A DNA stretch of 64,000 nt from Bog-950 sp046329535 (lineage in GTDB: Bacteria; Bacteroidota; Bacteroidia; Chitinophagales; LD1): the NCBI GenBank assembly GCA_046329535.1, contig JAXLUN010000001.1, positions 248,001 through 312,000 of the forward strand, given 5' to 3'. Shown here piece after piece: positions 45,815-53,225 of this stretch (positions are counted from its first letter, which is position 1; each line of letters begins with the position of its first letter). The notes beneath the pieces were generated by a model. The model was not told the origin of the DNA, did not search any database, and worked only from the letters and a program-made list of their open reading frames with translations. A program made the translations under genes and the position numbers.

Positions 45815-46966
45815 ATGAATTTAAAAGAAGTAGAAATTAAAGATGCTTTTGATGTTGTATCAGGTTCAACACCTTCTTCAACTGTTGAAGAATATTGGAC
45901 TAACGGAAGTATTAAATGGATAACGCCAACAGATTTGAGTAAGCTCAAATCTCCATTTATTAAAAATACAGCAAGAAGAATTACTGATAAAGGTTTAAAG
46001 AATTGCTCTGCCAATTTAATTCCTCGTAACTCTATCATCATTTCAACACGAGCACCAATTGGCTATGTTGCAGTTTTGAAAGATGAGATGACTTGCAATC
46101 AAGGTTGTAAAGCTCTTGTGGCTAAGAATGGAAATATTGATTCTGTCTTTGCCTATTATTTAGTCAACACAAAGGTTGAAGAGATGAAGAGATTAGGTTC
46201 TGGTTCAACCTTCAAAGAAATTTCAAAAGCAAAGCTTGAAACAATTAAGATTCATCTTCCTGATTTAAAAACTCAGCAAAAAATAGCAGGCATACTTGAG
46301 CAAGCCGATGCAGCGCGGCAAAAGCGCAAACAAGCCAATCAACTCACCGAAGCTTTTCTTCAATCCGCCTTCCTTGAAATGTTTGGCGACCCAGTGAGGA
46401 ATGAGAAGGGGTGGGAGGTGAAAGATTTTGGAGAAATTGCCTCAATTGAAAAGGATACTGTTCAAAGTCATAATATTTCTGACAAGGATTTTTATGTCGG
46501 ACTTGAACACATAGAAAAAGATACAGGAAATTTATTGGATTATCAAAAGACGAGCGAAATAGATTTGAAAAGCACAAAATTCAAATTTTCATCTGACCAT
46601 ATTCTTTATGGGAAACTTCGATCTTATTTGAACAAAGTTTGTTTTCCAAATATTTCAGGAATATGCAGCACAGATATTTTACCAATCAAAGCGAAGGATA
46701 AAATCTCAAACAAATATTTCATTGGATACTTGATGAAGCAGCCATTCTTCATTGACAAAGCAACATCAATGTCAAACGGTGCTAATCTTCCAAGAATAAG
46801 TCCTAAGACATTGGAAACATTTCAAATCATTCTTCCGCCACTTCCCCTCCAGAAAAAATTTGCAACCTTAGTGGAGCAGGTAGAGCAACTACAGGTAAAG
46901 CAAAGAGAAAGTGAAAAGGAGTTGGAGAATTTATTTCAGAGTTTAATGCAGAGGTATTTTGGGTGA
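45815..46966 (+). CDS. hsdS: Type I specificity subunit (HsdS)
   Basis: This protein of about 383 aa (GTG 45812 is an alternative start) has two target recognition domains. Each is followed by a conserved helical spacer: DLKTQQKIAGILEQADAARQ near residue 150 and PPLPLQKKFATLVEQVEQLQ near 350. It directs the HsdM/HsdR complex to a bipartite DNA sequence, which cannot be read from the protein. The C-terminus is ELENLFQSLMQRYFG. Copies of this last segment recur three times downstream, each with its own stop codon. Confidence 0.93.
   Translation: MNLKEVEIKDAFDVVSGSTPSSTVEEYWTNGSIKWITPTDLSKLKSPFIKNTARRITDKGLKNCSANLIPRNSIIISTRAPIGYVAVLKDEMTCNQGCKALVAKNGNIDSVFAYYLVNTKVEEMKRLGSGSTFKEISKAKLETIKIHLPDLKTQQKIAGILEQADAARQKRKQANQLTEAFLQSAFLEMFGDPVRNEKGWEVKDFGEIASIEKDTVQSHNISDKDFYVGLEHIEKDTGNLLDYQKTSEIDLKSTKFKFSSDHILYGKLRSYLNKVCFPNISGICSTDILPIKAKDKISNKYFIGYLMKQPFFIDKATSMSNGANLPRISPKTLETFQIILPPLPLQKKFATLVEQVEQLQVKQRESEKELENLFQSLMQRYFG
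46901..46966 (+). repeat. hsdS 3'-tail repeat, copy A (in hsdS)
   Basis: The last 22 codons of hsdS, from CAAAGAGAAAG to the TGA stop. This is the reference copy of a family of four; it encodes LFQSLMQRYFG and a stop. Confidence 0.9.
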
Positions 46967-46990
46967 AATTTAATGCCAAAAAAATAGTAT

Positions 46991-48466
46991 ATGGCTTTTG
47001 CAAATCTTGATCACGCAGATTTATTTGACGAGGACAAACCATACGCTTTTATTTCATCTCTTTCATTCGAGCTAAGAGGATTTCGCTCAGGGTTATTCGA
47101 TGTTATTAATAAAGATAAGAATCATGACCACCTTCAAGTTTATATTGACGAAAAGAAGCATGACGGGGAAAATGATAAGCCGCTAACTACTGTTGATCGT
47201 CTTATTGAACGAATAAACAAGAGTGAATTGGTAATTGTGATACTTAGTCGGGCGGATTTGAAAGGGAGATATGAAGCGATGTGTAGCAAACAAATTGAAT
47301 TGGTTGATAGTGGCACCCTGATTCATTTTGAGGGTAGTGAAGATTACGACAGAATTCAGCAACATACTTTGGTTTCATTTTGGGAGGTCGAGTTATTTAG
47401 AATTGCATTAGGGGGCAAGCCGGTTTATTTTCTTGTGGAGTATGGATTTGAGCTTGATAAAAATCCAAACCTAAATGGATTCTTTGAAGCTGCTTCTTGG
47501 CTATCTTTAAATATGAAGGTGTATAATACTAAACTGGAGTTATTCCAACTGATAAAGGAGGCTATTCGGTTAGATCATTTCAGGAATTTTTCAAGCCAGT
47601 TAAAGACACTAACTCCTAATCAACTAAATGCTACCCTTTGGTTGAAAAAGAAGAACCCTAATTACTCCGACTATTGGTCATTCCCGAAATGTGCTATCGA
47701 AAAAAATGAATCACTATCCAGAAGGGAAAAGGCAAGTGCATTTATCCTCAAACAACTACCAGAAATGAAGAATGAGGGTAATATTGAAAAGCGACTCTCA
47801 AGGTTATGGTTTATCTACCGAGAATTATTCAGATTTGATATTAATGATGATGCAAATGCAGTTTACTTGCCGCATTGGAACGATTTCTTTTCTATGTGGG
47901 GTAGCTCTTCCCTTTGGTACGGATTACATTCTGAAAGTATGAGCTTAGGTGGTTTGGCGACATTCAGACAACAATGGAATGTTAGATTGCGGATTAAAGC
48001 AAACAAGTCGAAATTCAGTAACATGAACGACAAGGATTATGCATTCCCTGCTGGAAGTTTTGCAAGTGCATATTATAGCATAGGTAAACAGTCAGGGACA
48101 ATTTGGCCATTGGAAAAGGCAGTCAAGAATTGTCAGATTGGTTTGAGAAATGAGTTTCATGATTCCTCTTCGTTGCATACAATCATGGGAAAGGCTTACA
48201 GACAAATGGCTATTACATCAAGAGGAAAGTTTTATTGCAATTTTTACAGTGCATATCACTTACACAAGGCTCTGCGTATCAGAGAATCTGGACAAGGAAC
48301 ACAGAAACAGTTGGCGGAAACGCAGGCTGATTGGGGTTTTGTGTTGGCTAGTTCAGGTATAAGTCGAAAAAAGGGAATTGATTTAATGGAGAGTTCCCTT
48401 AAGCATTTACCAGATGATGGATTTAAGGTTAGAGTATTTAGGGATTTAGCGACCCTATTTGAGTAA
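46991..48466 (+). CDS. DUF4062/TIR-like N-terminal protein, C-terminus cut by a stop codon
   Basis: Residues 10-190 of this 491-aa protein resemble the DUF4062/TIR-like fold: KPYAFISSLSFELRGFR at the first strand, ELVIVILSRADL in the middle and SFWEVELFRIALGGKPVYFL with a possible catalytic Glu. The remainder is helical and ends in TPR-like segments. TIR-type domains in bacterial defence often degrade NAD or make signal molecules; that role here is inference. The frame ends at TAA 48464-48466, yet the same frame stays open for 31 more codons with TPR-like wording (DYLKQAESIARNNKLEDQL) to TAG 48560-48562. This points to a nonsense mutation. Confidence 0.68.
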   Translation: MAFANLDHADLFDEDKPYAFISSLSFELRGFRSGLFDVINKDKNHDHLQVYIDEKKHDGENDKPLTTVDRLIERINKSELVIVILSRADLKGRYEAMCSKQIELVDSGTLIHFEGSEDYDRIQQHTLVSFWEVELFRIALGGKPVYFLVEYGFELDKNPNLNGFFEAASWLSLNMKVYNTKLELFQLIKEAIRLDHFRNFSSQLKTLTPNQLNATLWLKKKNPNYSDYWSFPKCAIEKNESLSRREKASAFILKQLPEMKNEGNIEKRLSRLWFIYRELFRFDINDDANAVYLPHWNDFFSMWGSSSLWYGLHSESMSLGGLATFRQQWNVRLRIKANKSKFSNMNDKDYAFPAGSFASAYYSIGKQSGTIWPLEKAVKNCQIGLRNEFHDSSSLHTIMGKAYRQMAITSRGKFYCNFYSAYHLHKALRIRESGQGTQKQLAETQADWGFVLASSGISRKKGIDLMESSLKHLPDDGFKVRVFRDLATLFE

Positions 48467-48562
48467 GGTTCTATAAAAAGAACAGACTATTTGAAACAAG
48501 CAGAGTCAATTGCGAGGAATAATAAATTGGAGGATCAGTTAAGGCAGTTAAAAAAAATTTAG
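48467..48562 (+). pseudogene. Probable lost C-terminal end of the DUF4062/TIR-like protein
   Basis: In the same frame as the upstream gene, after its TAA stop, 31 codons run to TAG at 48560-48562. They read like the final helices of a TPR protein (YLKQAESIARNNK, LEDQLRQLKKI). No start codon fits an independent gene. The simplest view is a recent nonsense mutation, or less likely a sequencing error or stop-codon readthrough. Confidence 0.6.
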
Positions 48563-48606
48563 CCATGTAAAAGGGTTTATTGATACTTGTTAGTAATTGC
48601 TTTAAG

Positions 48607-48672
48607 CAAAGAGAAAGGGAGAAAGAGTTTTAGAATTTGTTTTTCAGAGCTTTATGCAGAGGTGTTTTGGAT
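48607..48672 (+). repeat. hsdS 3'-tail repeat, copy B
   Basis: A 64-base segment highly similar to the hsdS tail. One frame reads FQSFMQRCFG followed by TAA. The upstream part of the copy is frameshifted relative to hsdS. It lies between the TIR-like gene and the small membrane protein gene. Confidence 0.85.
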
Positions 48673-48685
48673 AAAAAAAATTAGT

Positions 48686-49165
48686 ATGGAAACAAAGGAC
48701 AAAATTGAATTAATCAAATTGGAGTATTTCAAACTACAGGATTTTTTCGAAGGGTTTGATAATAAGGCCCAAACAATTAAAGGCTGGAATATTACAATAA
48801 GTATTGCCGCTATTGCGATAGGTTTTTCTTACAAGAATGAATTTATCTGGCTTTTAGCTGCCATGACATCAGTAGTTTTTTGGGTAATGGAGGGGAAGTG
48901 GCGTGTATTACAAATGAGTTTCGTTCCAAGAATCCAAGAAATTGAAACTGCGTTTAAGCTTGATAACTTCGAAAAAATAATTCCCTTACAAATGTCAACG
49001 CATCGATATCACGAACTATTCATTTATAGAACCAATACCGCCCGCCAGATGGTCACAAGGGTAACGATGATTCCCTATGTTTATACAATTATCGTATGTC
49101 TGTTATTATTTGTATTAAAACATTGGTCGTGTGTTGAATTTTGGTCTAAGCCTCAAGTGAATTAA
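48686..49165 (+). CDS. Membrane protein with three helices, linked to the TIR-like gene
   Basis: The ATG at 48686 gives 159 aa. A longer frame from 48587 would read through the hsdS-tail repeat and is rejected. An N-terminal amphipathic region (IELIKLEYFKLQDFFEGFD) is followed by a close pair of membrane helices (about residues 32-65) and a third near 130-150. The layout resembles small membrane effectors placed next to TIR proteins, but I cannot name a family. It is bracketed by two copies of the hsdS tail, so it looks like a separate acquisition. Confidence 0.65.
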   Translation: METKDKIELIKLEYFKLQDFFEGFDNKAQTIKGWNITISIAAIAIGFSYKNEFIWLLAAMTSVVFWVMEGKWRVLQMSFVPRIQEIETAFKLDNFEKIIPLQMSTHRYHELFIYRTNTARQMVTRVTMIPYVYTIIVCLLLFVLKHWSCVEFWSKPQVN

Positions 49166-49228
49166 AGAGAAAGAGAAAAAGAATTGGAGAATTTGTTTCA
49201 GAGTTTAATGCAGTGGTATTTTGGCTAG
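49164..49228 (+). repeat. hsdS 3'-tail repeat, copy C
   Basis: This copy is in frame over its whole length and reads KELENLFQSLMQWYFG followed by TAG. It is nearly identical to the end of hsdS and begins right at the stop of the membrane protein gene. This is the clearest evidence that the repeats are former hsdS ends. Confidence 0.92.
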
Positions 49229-49260
49229 AACAATAGAGATTTTTTGTAAAACCGTTTCAA

Positions 49261-49527
49261 ATGGCCTATATAATAACTGTAAGAAAGAAGAGTGACGAGA
49301 GTAATTCTCTGGTGAAAAATTTGGTAGTAACTGATAGTTTACATAAAGCAGTGGCTTATGTCATAAGACTCAGAGGAGAGCGTAATCCTCTATTTGATAA
49401 TGGAATCTTGAAATTTCAAAGTCCTGATGCCTTGGATGCTTACGGACCTGGAGAGATAAAAAGTCCAGTCCTATTATTTTCAAGTGATTTTTATCGGGCC
49501 TACGCAGAAAATATAGTAATTCTGTAA
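49261..49527 (+). CDS. Unknown 88-aa protein
   Basis: This small soluble protein has an alternating strand-helix pattern (MAYIITVRKK, NLVVTDSLHKAVAYVIRL, SPVLLFSSDFYRAYAENIVIL). I do not recognise it. It lies alone between hsdS-tail copies C and D, so it is probably its own captured cargo. It may be an immunity or toxin-neutralising partner to a neighbour, which cannot be tested here. Confidence 0.5.
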   Translation: MAYIITVRKKSDESNSLVKNLVVTDSLHKAVAYVIRLRGERNPLFDNGILKFQSPDALDAYGPGEIKSPVLLFSSDFYRAYAENIVIL

Positions 49528-49580
49528 ATTGTTTGTTGAAAGCCTTTAAATAATGGATAGACGCAATAAATAAATTAGGG

Positions 49581-49634
49581 TGAAAAGAGGGAAGAGAATT
49601 TGTTGGGAAGTTTGATGCAGAGGTATTTTTGGTA
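49581..49634 (+). repeat. hsdS 3'-tail repeat, copy D
   Basis: The most diverged clear copy; in frame it reads ENLLGSLMQRYFW and TAA. It lies 33 bases before the phospholipase D-like gene. Confidence 0.85.
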
Positions 49635-49666
49635 AAAATTTATTCAATAACCATAAAAACATCACT

Positions 49667-51532
49667 ATGTCAAAAATTAAAAATGCAAAAGCATATTCCA
49701 ATAACGAGGTTGGATTTTTATCATGGGAAATCGGAGGAACCATTAAAAACTGCGTAGGTTTTGAAATCACACGGATATACGTGGACTCCGGAGAAGAGAA
49801 AGTATTGCCTGCATGGGTTCCGTTTAAAGGACAATCCAATCCGGATTGGAAACCGCAAACCACTGGTGTTTGGCCTATTCAAAAATTGACCTGGCGAGAC
49901 CTGACTTTGAGAAGGAGAAGAGACGCAACAGAGACTCATCGCATTGAGGAAACCGTTAAATACCGCATCCGTCCTGTTGTTTTAGCCGCTGCTGGGCTAA
50001 AACCGGTTCAAAATATTCCTGAAAAAGCCTATACCGGCAAAGCTATTCCTCTTTGCTACTTTGATGAGGGGACGGAAACAAATGAAATTACCCCATCCAT
50101 AGAATACGGAAATATTCAAAACGCATTTACCAATGGCATACTAGCTGCTCAGTGGCTTAAACATGCATTTGAATCGAACAACGAATCTCTGTCAGTTAAC
50201 TCTATTAAAGGACACATCACTCAGCCCAATGATAAGTTCAGAAAATATTTAGCAGGGGATGTTACCGGCTTACTGATAAAACTATTGAGTGAGGCAAAAT
50301 CTGGTTACAAAGTTCGTATGGCTTTGTACGAATTGAAAGATGAAGAATTGGTGGCAGCTATTATTGCTAACAAGGCGCGAGTAGAGATTATTCTTTCCAA
50401 CACTGGGAAAAAAGAAGGCACAACAGAATGGGATGAAACGAATGAAGATAGCAGGAAAAGTCTCAAGAAAGAAGGGGTAACTTTTACTAATAGAATGTTT
50501 AATAATGGACATATCGGTCATAATAAATTTGCTGTTTTGCTAAAAGGCAATAAGCCTATAAAAGTGATGACCGGCAGTACCAACTGGACTTCATCAGGTC
50601 TTTGCACTCAAAGCAACAATGCAGTGATAATTGATTCTGATAAAGTGGCAGTCGAATACAACAACTACTGGGAGCTTTTGTTGGCAGATACCCAAAATTT
50701 CACTACGCCAAAGCCCATGTCAGCTTCGACCAAAAATAAGCAAGGTCCTGCAATAAGAACCGCGAACGCTGCCGGTGGTAATACAAATACGTTGGATGAC
50801 GGAACGGAAATTACTACCTGGTATTCTCCAAACACAAAGGCAACAACAAAAGGAAAAGACCTCCCTCCTGACCTTGCTTATGTTTATTCCAATATGAGAA
50901 AAGTGGAAAAGGCAATTTTTTTCGCAGCATTTCTTCCAAGCCGTTCGGGTAAGCTAAGTATAATTGAAGAAGCAATTTCTATTGGCACAAAGGATCCTTC
51001 AATACTTGTTTACGGTGCCATAAGCGACCCTACTGCTATGCCAAATTACGTAGCTCCTAAGAAGAAATCCGGGGAGGATGAAGAGGATGTGGTGGAGGAG
51101 AAGAAAAAACCGAGTCCCACCGTATTTGAAAAGGGTAAAATTTCGATTGTGAGGGCATCGGCATTAACCAAAGGGGATTTGGTTGGTGATTTTGAGGTGG
51201 AATTATTGAAATACGGACACGCCATTATACATGACAAAATAGTTGTGGTTGACCCGCTGTCAGATAAGGGGTTTGTGGTGATGGGAAGCCATAATCTTGG
51301 CTATAAAGCATCATATGAAAATGATGAGAACCTTTTAATTATCAGAAATAATAAAGCACTTGTTCAAGCCTACATGGTTCACCTTCTTGACATTTGGGAA
51401 CATTATCGTTTTCGGGCAGTTATGCAGGACTTGAAAAATAAGCATAAACAGACCTGGGACGGATTTCTTTCTAAAGATGACAAATGGTTATCAAATACGA
51501 AGGTTGAACTATCTAAGTATTTGTGTGGCTGA
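49667..51532 (+). CDS. Phospholipase D-like (PLDc_2) protein
   Basis: This 621-aa protein has a beta-rich N-terminal domain (about residues 1-110) and two PLD-type half sites. The first, HNKFAVLLKG near residue 284, is followed by MTGSTNWTSSG. The second, HDKIVVVD near 521, is followed by VMGSHNLGYKASYENDENLL. The second has the full H-x-K-x4-D pattern; the first lacks the Asp, with Lys at that place. A charged low-complexity insert (KKSGEDEEDVVEEKKK) lies near residue 465. PLD-family defence proteins act as nucleases or lipases; the substrate here is unknown. It is the last gene in the hsdS-tail array. Confidence 0.78.
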   Translation: MSKIKNAKAYSNNEVGFLSWEIGGTIKNCVGFEITRIYVDSGEEKVLPAWVPFKGQSNPDWKPQTTGVWPIQKLTWRDLTLRRRRDATETHRIEETVKYRIRPVVLAAAGLKPVQNIPEKAYTGKAIPLCYFDEGTETNEITPSIEYGNIQNAFTNGILAAQWLKHAFESNNESLSVNSIKGHITQPNDKFRKYLAGDVTGLLIKLLSEAKSGYKVRMALYELKDEELVAAIIANKARVEIILSNTGKKEGTTEWDETNEDSRKSLKKEGVTFTNRMFNNGHIGHNKFAVLLKGNKPIKVMTGSTNWTSSGLCTQSNNAVIIDSDKVAVEYNNYWELLLADTQNFTTPKPMSASTKNKQGPAIRTANAAGGNTNTLDDGTEITTWYSPNTKATTKGKDLPPDLAYVYSNMRKVEKAIFFAAFLPSRSGKLSIIEEAISIGTKDPSILVYGAISDPTAMPNYVAPKKKSGEDEEDVVEEKKKPSPTVFEKGKISIVRASALTKGDLVGDFEVELLKYGHAIIHDKIVVVDPLSDKGFVVMGSHNLGYKASYENDENLLIIRNNKALVQAYMVHLLDIWEHYRFRAVMQDLKNKHKQTWDGFLSKDDKWLSNTKVELSKYLCG

Positions 51533-51867
51533 TATGTTTCTATTCCTTGAATAGAAGGGAAAGGGAATTGAATTCAATAGCTATCGTGATTTTTCGGGAG
51601 TTAGTATGGAAATTATTTAGATAAAACAGTTTATGGAAAATACATTGAGCAATTACTCACTGACATTTCCATTTCTTGAGAGTGATTGGTGTATACACGA
51701 CTAGATTTCGGATGAAGAAGAAAATCAATCAGCAGCTGTCCGCAATTTGGAGGCATGGACTGATATTTGGCAAGAACAATCCTACGATCAAAAAAGCTCC
51801 CATTGTATTCTTCCGTAAACGCTTGAGTTTCCTTCATTTTTGTTTTTCATCAAATGAGTTCCTCCTT

Positions 51868-51917
51868 CGTATACGAACGTATTCGGTTGTATACCAGCGT
51901 ATTCGGTCGTATTCGAG
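51868..51917 (+). repeat. Five tandem 10-bp units, consensus CGTATTCGGT
   Basis: Units are CGTATACGAA, CGTATTCGGT, TGTATACCAG, CGTATTCGGT and CGTATTCGAG, with exact 10-bp period and no spacers. The period is about one helical turn. Related words recur on both strands in the next 350 bases. Confidence 0.85.
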
Positions 51918-51960
51918 GGAGGTAATTTGCCACCTAAATCTCTACAATGTTTTTCCTTAA

Positions 51961-52103
51961 TAAACCGACAGTATACATGCGTTTACGCTAAAAAGCGGAA
52001 AGTATACAACCGTTTACTTGCAATATATCTGGCTCTTTAATGTCGCTTGGTTTTGCTTACAAACCCTCAAAGAAGGGTTGAACATGATTTGTTTGGGAGC
52101 TTC
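51961..52103 (+). repeat. Degenerate long direct repeat, left copy
   Basis: This segment from TAAACCGACAGTATACATGC to about GTTTGGGAGCTTCT aligns along its length with 59351-59486, in the same orientation, with one gap of about 15 bases and many substitutions. It contains two internal AGTATACAnnCGTTTAC words 32 bp apart. The two copies bracket a 7.2-kb cassette. Confidence 0.8.
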
Positions 52104-52440
52104 TAAAACCCGATAATGGCTTGGTTGTATACGCTGGTAAACGAATGGAAGCGGCTTCTTACTGTTCTGTAAATTTCGTAAACGAGCGTATTCGCATGGA
52201 GATAATTTCAAATCGTGAAAGCATAATCGTATACACCAGTTAGTTCCAATTGAATGCATACCTCCTCTCCGTAAACGATTTATGGTCTTGATCCGTAATG
52301 CTTGCTGTAACCGAGAATGTGCTGGCAAACAGAATACGGTAGAAAATCAATAACTCAGAATTTGTCCAAATTGTATTCTTCGCCATTTTTGTTTTGGGTA
52401 ACAAGATTTACCAAATCGCAGAACAAGCTGTAAAGCTGAT

Positions 52441-53187
52441 TCACAGAAACTCATCAAATACTACATCGGGGTATTCTTCGCCCTGGGTTATTTCAGCTAT
52501 GTCCTTCTCACTCTTCTGTTGTGACACCAGTTTGGAAACCGGATAAGCCAGCATTCTACTTGCCGCATATGGAACCATCAGTTCCTTTATTCTTTTTTCA
52601 TCCGTAGTTGACAGCCATTCGCCTTGTAGCTCTTCCGGAATAATTAAAGGCATACGCATTTTGCTGTTATGTATGATGCTCATCATTTCGTTGGCGGGAG
52701 TAGTGATGATGGAAAAGGTTTCGCGCACCTCGCCAGTTTCTTTATCTATCCATTTATCAAAGATGCCGCCAAAGGTGAAGGGGGTAAACATATCTTCAGA
52801 ATTGCGTACACCAATGATGTATGGAATTTTGTTTTTGGCATCTATTTGCCGCCACTCGAAAAAGCCTTTGACGAAGATGAGGCACTTTTGTTTTTTGATA
52901 CAGTGGCGAAAGCTGGGTAGCTCAAACACGGTTTCGGCTTTGGCGTTGAGCGTTTGATTTTGCCGAAGCTTGGCGTCTTCTTTTGTTTTTGTCCAAAAGG
53001 GAATTAAGCCCCACTCTAAGGTTTCTATAGCCTCACCTCCCTGTTTGGCCACATAGTTTTTACCATGCGCAAAACCGTTTACATAATACTTAGTACCCTG
53101 CCATACATAGCTCTTGTATTGCGGGTTTCGCGACATAAACCATTTGATATAATCTTCTGTATCGTGGTCTTGAAAGTGGTAGCACAT
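52441..53187 (-). CDS. SRAP-domain protein (YedK/HMCES family)
   Basis: This 248-aa protein belongs to the SRAP family that crosslinks to abasic sites in single-stranded DNA and protects them. The catalytic Cys is residue 2 (MCYHF), as required after removal of the initiator Met. VKGFFEWR near residue 109 and KMRMPLII near residue 177 are the other signatures. It stands in a cluster with a Y-family polymerase and an S24 repressor, which fits a damage-tolerance role. The next gene upstream on the same strand starts independently. Confidence 0.92.
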   Translation of the reverse strand: MCYHFQDHDTEDYIKWFMSRNPQYKSYVWQGTKYYVNGFAHGKNYVAKQGGEAIETLEWGLIPFWTKTKEDAKLRQNQTLNAKAETVFELPSFRHCIKKQKCLIFVKGFFEWRQIDAKNKIPYIIGVRNSEDMFTPFTFGGIFDKWIDKETGEVRETFSIITTPANEMMSIIHNSKMRMPLIIPEELQGEWLSTTDEKRIKELMVPYAASRMLAYPVSKLVSQQKSEKDIAEITQGEEYPDVVFDEFL

Positions 53188-53225
53188 AGGGCTAAAGTAG
53201 GAAAGTTCTTCTGTCTGTTTAGTAT

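Larger units (their letters stand above)
51533..52440. other. Gene-free stretch of 908 bp rich in short repeats
   Basis: No convincing gene is seen; short open frames here (51676-51960 forward, 52014-52328 reverse) are repeat-derived. The stretch holds five 10-bp tandem units at 51868-51917, several scattered related words (GTATAC, GTAAACG, CGTATTCG) up to about 52275, and a 145-bp segment at 51961-52103 repeated in degenerate form at 59351. A faint, decayed similarity to the hsdS tail may exist near 51555-51600 but cannot be supported. Confidence 0.7.

Noticed and set aside
48464..48562. Programmed stop-codon readthrough in the TIR-like gene
   Set aside because: No readthrough signal or hairpin is seen after TAA; a simple nonsense mutation is more likely.
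48587..48685. N-terminal extension of the small membrane protein
   Set aside because: It is a frameshifted reading of the hsdS-tail copy B; the ATG at 48686 gives a cleaner start.
51676..51960. Forward frame of 94 codons in the repeat-rich spacer
   Set aside because: Its C-terminal half (RIRTYSVVYQRIRSYSRE) is the translation of the 10-bp tandem units; no signal, domain or neighbour supports a gene.
52014..52328. Reverse frame of 104 codons, similar to the reverse frame at 59365-59574
   Set aside because: The likeness between the two is explained by the long degenerate direct repeat; each has different surrounding sequence and no gene-like context.
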